From Clostridia bacterium (GTDB lineage Bacteria; Bacillota; DULZ01), in the NCBI GenBank assembly GCA_012840125.1, contig DULZ01000078.1, positions 1 through 57,335 of the forward strand: a stretch of 57,335 nucleotides of DNA, read 5' to 3'. Below are positions 1-8,539 of this stretch, piece by piece. Position 1 is the first letter of the stretch. Each line of letters opens with the position of its first letter. A program made the translations under genes and the position numbers. The notes under the pieces are model-generated. The model saw only the letters and a program-made list of their open reading frames with translations, was not told where the DNA came from and did no database searches.

Positions 1-16
1 AAAAGGAAATAAAAAA

Positions 17-36
17 AAGAGTCCTTGCGGACTCTT
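17..36 (-). terminator. Intrinsic terminator of citrate synthase gene
   Basis: An 8-bp perfect stem (AAGAGTCC / GGACTCTT) with a TTGC loop is followed on the minus strand by a long T-run (the A-rich positions 1-18). It lies just past the citrate synthase stop codon. Confidence 0.85.
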
Positions 37-43
37 GGGACAA

Positions 44-1375
44 CTACCGGTCTTTCATGGGAGTATACGTGCGCCGCGGTGCCACGCACTTGTAGGCAGG
101 TCTGATAATCCGGCCGCCGTTTACCAGTTCCTCCAGCCGGTGGGCACTCCAGCCGGAAATCCTGGCCACGGCAAAGATCGGCGTGAACAATTCCGTCGGG
201 ATGCCCAGCATTTTGTAGACAAAACCGGAATAGAAATCCACGTTGGCGCTAACGCCTTTGTAAATCTTCCTGACTTTACCGATCACCTCAGGGGCCAGCC
301 TTTCCACTGTTTCGTAGAGCTTGAACTCATCTTCCAAGCCCTTGTCCCTGGCCAGCTGCTCGCACATCCCCTTCAGGATAACCGCCCGCGGGTCGGAAAT
401 GGAATACACGGCATGTCCAATGCCATAGATGAGGCCGGTGCGGTCAAAAGCTTCTTTGCTCAGGATCTTATTCAGGTAATCGGCAATTTCCCCTTCATCA
501 TCCCAGTTCTTAATGTTCTGCTTCAGGTCATCAAACATCTGAATGACCTTGATGTTGGCTCCGCCGTGCCTCGGGCCTTTCAATGCTCCCAGGGCAGCCG
601 CCATGACCGAGTAAGTATCCGTGTGCGTAGAAGTAATCACGTGGGTGGTGAAGCTGGAGTTGTTACCGCCCCCGTGGTCTGCGTGAAGCACGAGAGCCAA
701 GTCCAATAAGGTAGCTTCCAGCTTCGTAAACTGGTTGTCAGGCCGCAGCATGTGCAGGATGTTCTCCGCCGTACTCAGTTCCGGCTTCGGGCTGTGGATG
801 ATCAGGCTGCTGTCGCCGTAGTAGTGGTGGTAAGCCTGGTAGCCGTACACCGCCAGCAGGGGAAAACAAGCGATTAAATGCAGGCACTGCCGCAGCACGT
901 TGGGAATGGAAATATCGTCTGCCTTTTCATCATAGCTGTACAGGGCCAGCACGCTTCGCGCCATGGCGTTCATCAAATCCCGGCTGGGAGCTTTCATGAT
1001 GATGTCCCGCACAAAACTCCTGGGCAAGCTCCGGTAGCCGGCCAAAAGCTCTGTAAACTCTTGTAGTTCGCTCTTACTGGGCAAGTCACCGAAAAGCAAA
1101 AGGTACGTCGTCTCTTCAAAACCAGGCCGCCCGTCATCCAAAAAACCTTTCGTCAAATCATTAATGCTAATCCCGCGATAGTAGAGCTCCCCCGGAATGG
1201 GCACTACTTCGTTTTCGTCAATGATATAGGCATGCACTTCCGCGATCTCCGTCAGGCCGGCCAGCACACCCCTGCCGCTTTCATCCCGCAGCCCCCGCTT
1301 CACCTGGTACTTGTCGTACAATTCGGGATTAATGGGAACACATTTTTCCGCCAGTTGACTGAGTTTTTCTAACAT
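44..1375 (-). CDS. Citrate synthase (citrate/2-methylcitrate synthase family)
   Basis: This 443-residue protein matches the citrate synthase family, which condenses oxaloacetate with acetyl-CoA (or propionyl-CoA in methylcitrate synthases) in the cytoplasm. Family hallmarks are visible: LHADHG near residue 231, GPRHGG near 267-272, GIGHAVYS with the active-site histidine near 321, and NVDFYSGF with the catalytic aspartate near 380. The length is typical of the longer clostridial forms. The ATG start follows an AAGGAAGAAAGG-like ribosome binding site. The gene is monocistronic: it has its own AT-rich promoter region upstream and a strong terminator downstream. In an anaerobe it most likely supplies 2-oxoglutarate for glutamate synthesis; substrate preference between acetyl- and propionyl-CoA cannot be read from the sequence. 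Confidence 0.93.
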   Translation of the reverse strand: MLEKLSQLAEKCVPINPELYDKYQVKRGLRDESGRGVLAGLTEIAEVHAYIIDENEVVPIPGELYYRGISINDLTKGFLDDGRPGFEETTYLLLFGDLPSKSELQEFTELLAGYRSLPRSFVRDIIMKAPSRDLMNAMARSVLALYSYDEKADDISIPNVLRQCLHLIACFPLLAVYGYQAYHHYYGDSSLIIHSPKPELSTAENILHMLRPDNQFTKLEATLLDLALVLHADHGGGNNSSFTTHVITSTHTDTYSVMAAALGALKGPRHGGANIKVIQMFDDLKQNIKNWDDEGEIADYLNKILSKEAFDRTGLIYGIGHAVYSISDPRAVILKGMCEQLARDKGLEDEFKLYETVERLAPEVIGKVRKIYKGVSANVDFYSGFVYKMLGIPTELFTPIFAVARISGWSAHRLEELVNGGRIIRPAYKCVAPRRTYTPMKDR

Positions 1376-1441
1376 TACGGCATCATACCTTTCTTCCTTA
1401 AATAGTATGGTGCTGGAAAGGACTGATTAATATTAACTTTT

Positions 1442-1447
1442 ATTATA
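1442..1447 (-). promoter_or_regulatory. Candidate -10 box of citrate synthase promoter
   Basis: A perfect TATAAT on the minus strand lies in an AT-rich stretch about 67 bp upstream of the citrate synthase start. The sequence 17 bp further upstream (TTATTT) is a poor -35 match, so only the -10 element is well supported. Confidence 0.4.
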
Positions 1448-1502
1448 TCATTAGGGTGCGCTGGAAATAAACAAAAATTTATTTCATTCTAAAAAAAAAA
1501 GA

Positions 1503-1525
1503 TCCAGGGAACGATGGTCCCTGGA
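1503..1525 (-). terminator. Terminator of the acd-etfBA-emo operon
   Basis: The stem TCCAGGGA / TCCCTGGA with a 7-nt loop is followed on the minus strand by a run of ten T (A-run at 1491-1500). It closes the four-gene operon whose last stop codon is at 1569. Confidence 0.9.
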
Positions 1526-1568
1526 CCGCAGCAGTACTTAGAAAGGGGGGATGGAGTATCTATCTACG

Positions 1569-3632
1569 CTAAGCCAGGTGCTTAGCTACTAATTCCGCCA
1601 AATCCATGGCTTCCACTTTGCCCTCTTCATCCTTGGCCTTCAGCCCGTCAACCAGCATGATCAAGCAGAAGGGGCAGGCCGTGCCCACAACTTGGGCCCC
1701 GGTGGATAAGGCTTGATCCGTCCGGGCTTCGTTAATCTTAGTGCCGAGCCGCTCCTCCAGCCACATCCTTCCGCCGCCGGCACCGCAGCAGAAGCTCTTG
1801 TCGTGATGGCGCGGCATTTCCACCAGCCTCGCCCCGGGCAGGGCGGACACGATTTGCCGCGGCTCCCCGTAAATGTCGTTGTAACGTCCCAGATAGCAGG
1901 AGTCATGGTAGACCACGGTCTTGCCGAAGTCCCCGCTGAGCTTGATCTTACCGGAGGCAATCAGTTCACTGATGAACTGGGTATGGTGGATAACTTCGAA
2001 TTCCGCACCCAACTGGGCATAGTCCACCTTAAAGGTCTGGTAACAGTGGGGGCACTGGGTGATGATCTTTTTCACCCCGTAGTTCTTCATGGTTTCAATA
2101 TTTTCTTCCGCCAGCATCTTGAACAGGTATTCGTTACCTAGGCGGCGGGCGGAATCCCCGCAGCATTTCTCCTCAATGCCCAGAATGCCGAAGCTGACGC
2201 CGGCGGCTTGCAGGATCTGCACAATAGCTTTTGAAACCCGCTGGTTCCGGTCGTCAAAAGCACCGGCGCAACCGGGCCAGTACAGGTACTCCACTTCGGG
2301 ATTTTCCTCCAATGTGGTTACGCCCAAACCTTCCGCCCAGTTGGCCCGCTCGGTATAACCGACACCCCATGGGTTGGCGTTGTTTTCCATATTCCGGAAA
2401 GCCAGCTGCATCTCGGCCGGGAACTCACTTTCCGTCAAGGTCAGGTACCGCCTCAGTTCGATGGTCTTATGAATATGCTCGATCATGGCAGGGCACTGCT
2501 CCTGGCAAGCCCGGCAGGTGGTGCAGGCCCAGATCTCTTCCTCGGAGACCACATCACGGACGAGGTTCTCTTCAAAAGCGGCGATAGCTTCCGCACCGGC
2601 GGCTACTTCCAGTTGCGCGCCCTGCTGCCGCAGCGCTTCCCTGGCCGCCACTAAATGCGGTGCCTTGGCATGCAGGTGGGCCCGCATATTCTGCACCATG
2701 CGTTTCGGGGACAGGGGTTTGCCGGTGAGATGAGCAGGACAGTTATCCTGGCACCGGCCGCAGCGGACACAGGCTTCCAGGTCAAAGAGATGCTTCCAGG
2801 AAAAACTCTCTATCCTGTCCGTCCCGTAAACCTCCACGTCCTCGTCTTCAAAATCAATGGGCGACAAGGTACCGGGAGGCGTAAGGGGGCTGAAAAACTG
2901 GTCCGCCGGGATGAGAATAATGTGTACCAGCTTGGAATAGGGAATGTAAGCGATGAAGGCCATGGCAATCATCATGTGGAACCACCAGAGGAACTTGTGC
3001 CAGGCCTGCATCTGTTCCACCGTCATCCCGCTAAACAGCAGGGACACCACATAACCCACCGGCTGCCAGGCTACCCAGGGGTCCCCGGTAGCGGCAATCC
3101 GCAGCCCTTCCACGATAAAGCCCGTGAACAAGATAGCGCCGATGAGCAGCAAAGCCCACCCGTCGTCCTTACGGTTATCCAACCGGTCCGGCTTTTGCAC
3201 ATAACGCCGCCAGGCAAAGACCACTATGCCCGCCAGGGCGAAAAAGCCGCCCAAATCCATGAGCAGGGACAGGATTAGGTAAAAATTGCCGTAAAAGATC
3301 TGGAGCCCAAAGTCAGCCTGTAACGCCACAATAAATGTGCCAAAGAGCATAATCACAAAGCCCCAAAAGATGACAAAGTGGCTCCACCCGGGCAGCTTAT
3401 CTCTTAGAATACGGCCGTGGCTGAAGGTCTCCTTAATCACCGTTTTTATGCGCCGGCCGATTTGATCCGTGCGAAGCTCCGCTTGCCCTAAACGCCATAA
3501 ATTGTATTGCTGGTATACCCCGTGGGCGAAGATAGCCACGGCAATAATGAAAACCGCATACAGCCAAAAATGCCCGGAAATATTCCAGTAGATTTCCCTG
3601 GTCGGTACACCCACGTTGGCTAAAGTGATCAA
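1569..3632 (-). CDS. Membrane Fe-S oxidoreductase, ETF:menaquinone oxidoreductase type (EMO)
   Basis: A 687-residue protein with an N-terminal membrane part (about residues 15-260, several hydrophobic helices, like the NarI cytochrome b domain), two [4Fe-4S] motifs (CVRCGRCQDNCP and CTTCRACQEQCP, about residues 288-375) and two C-terminal CCG domains of the heterodisulfide reductase D type (EEKCCGD... and SFCCGAGGG..., each with a following CxxC). Proteins of this build, encoded beside etfAB, are the ETF:(mena)quinone oxidoreductases of syntrophs and other anaerobes; they take electrons from reduced EtfAB and pass them to the membrane quinone pool. Its position as last gene of an acyl-CoA dehydrogenase-EtfB-EtfA operon fits that job. 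Haem ligation was not verified residue by residue. The direction of electron flow depends on the partner chain, which is not in the window. Confidence 0.85.
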   Translation of the reverse strand: MITLANVGVPTREIYWNISGHFWLYAVFIIAVAIFAHGVYQQYNLWRLGQAELRTDQIGRRIKTVIKETFSHGRILRDKLPGWSHFVIFWGFVIMLFGTFIVALQADFGLQIFYGNFYLILSLLMDLGGFFALAGIVVFAWRRYVQKPDRLDNRKDDGWALLLIGAILFTGFIVEGLRIAATGDPWVAWQPVGYVVSLLFSGMTVEQMQAWHKFLWWFHMMIAMAFIAYIPYSKLVHIILIPADQFFSPLTPPGTLSPIDFEDEDVEVYGTDRIESFSWKHLFDLEACVRCGRCQDNCPAHLTGKPLSPKRMVQNMRAHLHAKAPHLVAAREALRQQGAQLEVAAGAEAIAAFEENLVRDVVSEEEIWACTTCRACQEQCPAMIEHIHKTIELRRYLTLTESEFPAEMQLAFRNMENNANPWGVGYTERANWAEGLGVTTLEENPEVEYLYWPGCAGAFDDRNQRVSKAIVQILQAAGVSFGILGIEEKCCGDSARRLGNEYLFKMLAEENIETMKNYGVKKIITQCPHCYQTFKVDYAQLGAEFEVIHHTQFISELIASGKIKLSGDFGKTVVYHDSCYLGRYNDIYGEPRQIVSALPGARLVEMPRHHDKSFCCGAGGGRMWLEERLGTKINEARTDQALSTGAQVVGTACPFCLIMLVDGLKAKDEEGKVEAMDLAELVAKHLA

Positions 3633-3731
3633 CGGGTTTCACCCCTCTCAAAAAGTGTCGCATGGAAGCTGTGGTAAGAGGGGTTGCCGCCCTGCCCGGT
3701 GCAGCCGGGCCGGCCGGCAACCCCCTGGACT

Positions 3732-4724
3732 TTAGGCCGGACGCTCGCTTACCACTTTCTTCAGTTCGTCTCTCAGGACCGGCAGCACTTGGAACAAGTC
3801 ACCGACGATGCCGAAGTCGGCTACTTTGAAGATATTCGCTTCCGGATCCTTGTTAATGGCCACGATATACCTGGAGGAACCCATGCCCGCCAGGTGCTGG
3901 ATGGCACCGGAAATACCCACGGCGATGTACAGCACCGGCGACACGGTCTTACCCGTTTGGCCTACCTGGTCACTGTGCTCCCGCCAACCGGAATCCACGG
4001 CGGCCCGGGAAGCACCAACGGCAGCGCCGAGGATATCGGCAATTTCCTCCAGCATCTTGAAGTTTTCCGGACCTTTCATGCCCCGGCCGCCGCTGATGAT
4101 GATTTCCGCTTCCGTCAGTTCCGGGCGGCCCGTAGCTTTCTCGATGACCTCTTTCACAATGACCCGCAAAGCATCGGGACTGATTTCCACCGGTACGTCC
4201 ACGACTTCCGGATTCTTGCTTCCTTCCGCCGGCACACTGCCCAGGGCATTGGGACGGAAAGTGACGAATAAAGCGGCGCCGTTAGGTTTCACGGTGCTGA
4301 ATGCTTTACCGGCGTAGATGGGTTTGGTCAGCACCAGTTCACCGTTTTCCACTTTGGCAGCGGTACAATCGCTGGCTAAACCGGCTTCCAGCCTTTGGGC
4401 CAACCGCGGCGCCAGGTCTTTACCGGTAGCGGTATGGCTCAAGAACACGTAATCGGGCTGCTCTTTCAGCAGTACTTTGCCCACCACGTCAGTATAAGCG
4501 GCGGTGCTGTAATCAGCCAGTTTTTGGTCATCACAGACGAAGATTTTATCTACACCGTAGGCGGCCACTTGGTCTACCAATCCTTTCACATTGTGGCCCG
4601 GGATAACAGCCATCAGCTCTGCTCCCAGCTCGTTCGCCAAGCGGCGCCCGGCGCCCAAGAGTTCATGGGTGGCTTTTCTCAAAGCCCCCTTCTTTTGTTC
4701 TACGATGACAAAGACCTTGCCCAT
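3732..4724 (-). CDS. etfA: Electron transfer flavoprotein alpha subunit
   Basis: EtfA carries the FAD-binding C-terminal domain of the ETF heterodimer that accepts electrons from acyl-CoA dehydrogenase. The protein starts MGKVFVIVEQKKG, has the N-terminal ETF fold, and contains the FAD-binding signature near the C terminus (SGAIQHLAGMGSS and IVAINKDPEANIF, about residues 255-295). The reading frame extends 11 codons further upstream, but the start at 4724 is preferred: it has a GAGGAGG site at good spacing and lies just after the etfB stop (4738). The gene sits between etfB and the membrane oxidoreductase gene. No lysine-type bifurcation conclusion is drawn; the operon partner argues for a quinone-linked rather than a bifurcating ETF. 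Confidence 0.93.
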   Translation of the reverse strand: MGKVFVIVEQKKGALRKATHELLGAGRRLANELGAELMAVIPGHNVKGLVDQVAAYGVDKIFVCDDQKLADYSTAAYTDVVGKVLLKEQPDYVFLSHTATGKDLAPRLAQRLEAGLASDCTAAKVENGELVLTKPIYAGKAFSTVKPNGAALFVTFRPNALGSVPAEGSKNPEVVDVPVEISPDALRVIVKEVIEKATGRPELTEAEIIISGGRGMKGPENFKMLEEIADILGAAVGASRAAVDSGWREHSDQVGQTGKTVSPVLYIAVGISGAIQHLAGMGSSRYIVAINKDPEANIFKVADFGIVGDLFQVLPVLRDELKKVVSERPA

Positions 4725-4737
4725 GGTTTCCCCTCCT

Positions 4738-5505
4738 CTAGATAACCTTCGCTTCATTAGTCAGGAAATCAATCAGCTGCTTGACTGCGTCCGCAGGTTC
4801 GGCTTCCACCTTCTTACCTGCCTGCCTGGCTTCCGGCAGCTGGTACCCAACCACCTGAGCTTTGCTGCCTTCAGCAGCCAGGCCCAAATCCTGCAGGCTG
4901 AGCACCTTCAGTTCTTTTTTCTTCGCCTGCATAATCCCCTTCAAGGACGGGTAACGAGGCTCATTCAAACCTTTCTGGGCGGCTATTAAAGCCGGCAGGG
5001 GAACTTCCAGCACTTCTACCGCACCGTCACCTTCACGGTGGCAAACGGCTTTGCCGTCGCCCAGTTCCAACTTGGTGACTACCGTCGCTTGGGGCAGCCC
5101 TAAGACTTCGGCAAGACGGCCGGGCAGCTGGGCACTTTGATCGTCAATGGCCATCCAACCGGTCAGGATCAAATCGTAGGACATGCCTTCCAGTGCTTTG
5201 GCCAGCACTTTGGCCACCACGTAATGGTCGGCACCCGCTAAAGCCGGGTCATTGATGAGGACCGCCTTATCGGCCCCCATGGCCAGGGCTTGCCTTAAAG
5301 CTTCCTGGGCCTTATCCCCACCCAGGGAAACGACGGTCACCTCGCCCCCCTTGGCTTCTTTGATGCGGATGGCTTCCTCCACCGCAAACTCATCGTAAGG
5401 GTTCATGATCAGATTCACGCCTTGATCGCTGATCTTGCCGTCCGCCGTCAATTGAATTTTGGCTTCGGTATCAAAGGTCTGCTTCACTAAAACGACAATG
5501 TTCAA
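4738..5505 (-). CDS. etfB: Electron transfer flavoprotein beta subunit
   Basis: A 255-residue EtfB (FixA family) with the N-terminal MNIVVLVKQTFDTEAKI, the nucleotide-binding strand VVSLGGDKAQEALRQALAMGADKAVLI, and the ETF-beta signature around AQKGLNEPRYPSLKGIMQAKKK, which in the family contacts the dehydrogenase (recognition loop). It forms the ETF heterodimer with the downstream EtfA and shuttles electrons from the acyl-CoA dehydrogenase encoded upstream. The ATG start follows AAGGAGGGAG. It is 88 bp from the acyl-CoA dehydrogenase stop and 13 bp from the etfA start, so it is read as part of one operon. Confidence 0.93.
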   Translation of the reverse strand: MNIVVLVKQTFDTEAKIQLTADGKISDQGVNLIMNPYDEFAVEEAIRIKEAKGGEVTVVSLGGDKAQEALRQALAMGADKAVLINDPALAGADHYVVAKVLAKALEGMSYDLILTGWMAIDDQSAQLPGRLAEVLGLPQATVVTKLELGDGKAVCHREGDGAVEVLEVPLPALIAAQKGLNEPRYPSLKGIMQAKKKELKVLSLQDLGLAAEGSKAQVVGYQLPEARQAGKKVEAEPADAVKQLIDFLTNEAKVI

Positions 5506-5592
5506 AAGGACTCCCTCCTTAAATTTTAATAATCAAAATAAAAGGTATCGTCTGAAATTTTCCACAAAACCCGAGCGAAAACCCCCTTCCTC

Positions 5593-6729
5593 TTAAGCAA
5601 GCAGCTGCTTGGCAATCACCAGCCTTTGAATTTGGTTAGTACCTTCAAAAATTTGCATTATTTTCGCATCCCGCATGTATTTTTCTACGGGATAATCTCT
5701 AATGAAACCGTAACCCCCTAACACCTGTACCGCCTGGGTGGTTACCTCCATGGCCACGTCGGAAGCAAACGCTTTCGCCATGGCCGCCTCCTTGGTAAAA
5801 GGCAACCCTTGTTCCAAGGTAAATGCCGCTTTGTACACCAGGTGCCGGGCCGCTTCCACTTTCATCGCCATGTCCGCCAGCATCATCTGGATGGTCTGGA
5901 AATCGGCGATGGGTTTGCCAAACTGCCGGCGTTCTTTCGCATAGCGCAGGGCCGTTTCAAAAGCCGCCTGGGCAATCCCCACGGACATGGCCCCTACTCC
6001 CGGTCGCGCCAGGTCCAACGCCTCCATGGCCAGCACAAATCCCTGCCCTTCGCGCCCCACCAAATGGCTGGCCGGCACTCGCACGTCTTCCAGCACAATT
6101 TCCCTGGTATCGGCCGCCCGGATCCCCATCTTCTTCAGTTTCTTACCCACCTGGAGGCCCGGCGTCCCCTTCGGCACCACAAAGGCGGAAATGCCTTTGG
6201 ACCCTTTGGACCGGTCGGTGGTAGCAAAGACCAGGTAGAACTCTGCCATCCCGCCGTTGGAAACAAAGGCTTTGGCGCCGTTTAACACATACTCCCTGCC
6301 CACGCGGACGGCGGTGGAGGCAATAGAGGCGGCATCGGAGCCGGCTTCCGCTTCCGTCAGGCAGAAAGACGCCAACCCCCCTCCCTCCCCAATGGGAGGC
6401 AGGAACTTCTTTTTCTGCTCATCGGTACCCGCTAAAAGCAGCGGGTACGCCGCCAGGGCCGTGGCCGCGGCGGCCACGGCCACGCTGGCACACCCTTTAG
6501 CCAGTTCTTCCAGCACGATGCAGATGCCCATGGCATCCAGCCCGGAGCCCCCGTACTCAACCGGGGTGTTCAGGCTCTGCAAGCCGTATTCCGCCAGCCG
6601 CTTAATCAAGGAGGGCTCGAATTCTTCCTCTTCATCCATTTTATGGGCCAGGGGGACGATCTCCCGCTGGGCGAATTCCCTGGCCATTTTTTGCAGCGCA
6701 AGTTGTTCATCGCTTAATCGGTAATCCAA
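5593..6729 (-). CDS. Acyl-CoA dehydrogenase (short/medium-chain type)
   Basis: A 378-residue flavoprotein of the acyl-CoA dehydrogenase family that oxidises an acyl-CoA to the 2-enoyl-CoA and hands electrons to ETF. It shows the signatures CLTEAEAGSDAASI (about 131-144), the flavin-binding FVSNGG region, QFGKPIADFQTIQ (about 265-277) and the C-terminal IFEGTNQIQR, which contains the catalytic glutamate in the butyryl/medium-chain position. The start codon is TTG in this frame. It is the first gene of the acd-etfB-etfA-emo operon and begins about 40 bp downstream of a near-perfect sigma-54 promoter, so expression is probably switched by the CBS-domain activator encoded next to it. Chain-length preference cannot be read from sequence. 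Confidence 0.92.
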   Translation of the reverse strand: MDYRLSDEQLALQKMAREFAQREIVPLAHKMDEEEEFEPSLIKRLAEYGLQSLNTPVEYGGSGLDAMGICIVLEELAKGCASVAVAAAATALAAYPLLLAGTDEQKKKFLPPIGEGGGLASFCLTEAEAGSDAASIASTAVRVGREYVLNGAKAFVSNGGMAEFYLVFATTDRSKGSKGISAFVVPKGTPGLQVGKKLKKMGIRAADTREIVLEDVRVPASHLVGREGQGFVLAMEALDLARPGVGAMSVGIAQAAFETALRYAKERRQFGKPIADFQTIQMMLADMAMKVEAARHLVYKAAFTLEQGLPFTKEAAMAKAFASDVAMEVTTQAVQVLGGYGFIRDYPVEKYMRDAKIMQIFEGTNQIQRLVIAKQLLA

Positions 6730-6769
6730 TGATCATCCGGCACCCCCTACCCTGTCTGCCTTATAATAA

Positions 6770-6785
6770 AGCAAAATTCATGCCA
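6770..6785 (-). promoter_or_regulatory. Sigma-54 (-24/-12) promoter of acd-etfBA-emo
   Basis: On the minus strand the sequence is TGGCATGAATTTTGCT, which matches the sigma-54 consensus TGGCAYR-N4-TTGCW at every defined position, with GG and GC separated by the required 10 bp. The predicted transcript starts around 6758-6760, about 30 nt before the acyl-CoA dehydrogenase start codon. Confidence 0.85.
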
Positions 6786-6926
6786 TCATGCCCGGCCCAT
6801 GGCTGTGATTTCGCAAAAGCCCCTCGCCAAGCCAGTGCCCGTGCGGTTTCCTGCCGGAACAATATTATTTTTCCAATTCGAAAAAGATGAAATGTTTTTA
6901 CTACTCTGACCGGGCAGATGTTGCAT

Positions 6927-7073
6927 AAATAGGACACCGGCTGCCCTGGCTGGGCAAAAAGAAAACAGCACCAAACCCTGGTGCTGTTGATATCACTGGG
7001 CCCACCTGTACAAATGAAGCGACAAAATCCCTCTCGGACCTCATGTACACAAAATGAGACATGTGTCCTATTT
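6927..7073. promoter_or_regulatory. Candidate enhancer region for the sigma-54 activator
   Basis: An exact 11-bp inverted pair lies here: AAATAGGACAC at 6927-6937 and GTGTCCTATTT at 7063-7073. It is about 150-300 bp upstream of the sigma-54 promoter, the usual range for enhancer sites. Around the second copy are further related elements: ATGTACACAA, the near-palindrome GAGACATGTGTC, and TATACACAA (7042-7084). The terminator at 6964-6988 lies between the two arms. Protein binding is inferred, not shown. Confidence 0.4.
6964..6988 (-). terminator. Terminator of the CBS-domain sigma-54 activator gene
   Basis: A 9-bp perfect stem AACAGCACC / GGTGCTGTT with a 7-nt loop is followed on the minus strand by a T-rich stretch. 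It separates the activator gene from the acd operon, which therefore depends on its own promoter. Confidence 0.75.
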
Positions 7074-7098
7074 CGTATACACAAGGCGATTTTTCCCG

Positions 7099-8484
7099 TC
7101 AGTAGTCCAACCCCAGCTGTTTCATTTTCCGGTACAGGAGGGAACGGTGGATCCCTAACAGGCGCGCCGCTGCCACCTTGTTGTGGTTGGTATAGGACAA
7201 GGCGTTCCTGATGGCCTCCTTCTCCGCCTGGGCTACCGCTTCCGCCAGCGTCCCGACGGTCACCGCTTCCACCCCACGCCGGGCAGGGGCATCGGAACCT
7301 GGAAAGCTCTTGAAGTCTTCCACCTCCAATACCTCGTGCATGGTCAAAGCCATGGCTCTTTCCAGGGTATTGCGGAGTTCCCGCACATTCCCGGGCCAGT
7401 CGTAGTTGACCAGCAGCTGCTCCGCTTGCGGGGAAATACCTTTGATTTTCCGGCCTAATTCCTGGTTCAAGGTTTTAATGAAATACTCAATTAACATGGG
7501 AATGTCTTCCCGGCGGTCTCTTAAAGGGGGCATGTGCAAGTTGATTACGTTCAGGCGGTAATACAAATCCTCCCGGAATTTTTTCTCCTTCACCATTTGC
7601 TCCAGGTCTTTATTGGTGGCGGCAATGACCCGCACATCCACCTTGATGGCCCTGGTCCGCCCTATTTTCTCCACTTCCCGCTCCTGCAGCACCCGCAGGA
7701 GTTTAGCCTGCATAGCCAGCTGCATATCCCCTATTTCATCCAGGAAAATGGTGCCCCCGTCCGCCAGTTCAAACTTGCCTAACTTGCCGCCTTTTTTGGC
7801 GCCGGTAAAGGAGCCTTCTTCGTAACCGAACAGCTCCGACTCCAGCAAGTGCTCCGGTACGGCGGCACAGTTTACTTTAATAAAGGGAGCATTCCGGCGC
7901 GGGCTGGCATAGTGAATGGCATGGGCCAGCAGTTCCTTACCGGTACCGCTCTCACCGCTGATCAAAATGGTGGAATTAGTCCGGGCCGCCACCTGGGCTT
8001 CCCTTTTCAGCCACTTAATCCGCTCACCCCGGCCGATGAGGTTGTCAAAAGTATACTGGTCATCCCGGGTGCGGGTGAGTTCCTGCTTGTAATAAGAAAG
8101 GGAGCGTCTTGTGCTTTTTTCCAGGGCCTGCAGGGCATCATTGCCGGTGACGATACCGATCACCCGCTGGCCTTCATCCACGATGGGCAGCTTGGAAACC
8201 CCATGCCGCAGGGCGATGCTGTAGGCCTGTTCCACCGGGGTGTCGGGACCCACCGTCACTACTCGGGTGTGCATGATCCTTTCCACCGGCGCATCCAGGT
8301 CCAGGTTTTTTTCAATGATGTCCAGCAGGTGGGATTTGGTAAACAGCCCCTGGATCACCCCCTGGTCATCGGTGACCGGCAGGCTATAAATCTGGTGCCG
8401 GCGGAAAATCTGTACTGCTTCTTTGAGCGTGGTGTTTCTCCGGATGGTTATGACAGGTTGGGTCATGATATCGGACACCAGCAT
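7099..8484 (-). CDS. Sigma-54-dependent activator with N-terminal CBS pair
   Basis: A 461-residue enhancer-binding protein. Residues 1-120 form two CBS domains (a Bateman module, which in the family binds adenine nucleotides or related ligands). The AAA+ domain follows, with Walker A GESGTGKE at 177-184, the sigma-54 contact loop GSFTGA at 224-229 and Walker [12 protein letters not shown]. The C-terminal Fis-type helix-turn-helix ends at residue 461 ([21 protein letters not shown]). There is no receiver domain, so it should respond to a ligand rather than to a kinase. The start has an AAAGGGGG site. It is transcribed on its own toward the acd-etfBA-emo operon, whose sigma-54 promoter lies 300 bp beyond its stop; that operon is its most likely target. 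The CBS ligand is unknown. Confidence 0.93.
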   Translation of the reverse strand: MLVSDIMTQPVITIRRNTTLKEAVQIFRRHQIYSLPVTDDQGVIQGLFTKSHLLDIIEKNLDLDAPVERIMHTRVVTVGPDTPVEQAYSIALRHGVSKLPIVDEGQRVIGIVTGNDALQALEKSTRRSLSYYKQELTRTRDDQYTFDNLIGRGERIKWLKREAQVAARTNSTILISGESGTGKELLAHAIHYASPRRNAPFIKVNCAAVPEHLLESELFGYEEGSFTGAKKGGKLGKFELADGGTIFLDEIGDMQLAMQAKLLRVLQEREVEKIGRTRAIKVDVRVIAATNKDLEQMVKEKKFREDLYYRLNVINLHMPPLRDRREDIPMLIEYFIKTLNQELGRKIKGISPQAEQLLVNYDWPGNVRELRNTLERAMALTMHEVLEVEDFKSFPGSDAPARRGVEAVTVGTLAEAVAQAEKEAIRNALSYTNHNKVAAARLLGIHRSLLYRKMKQLGLDY

Positions 8485-8539
8485 ACAAAAACCCCCTTTG
8501 CTCCGGAGTATTCTCCATAAAGGGGGTGAAAACCTGCTT

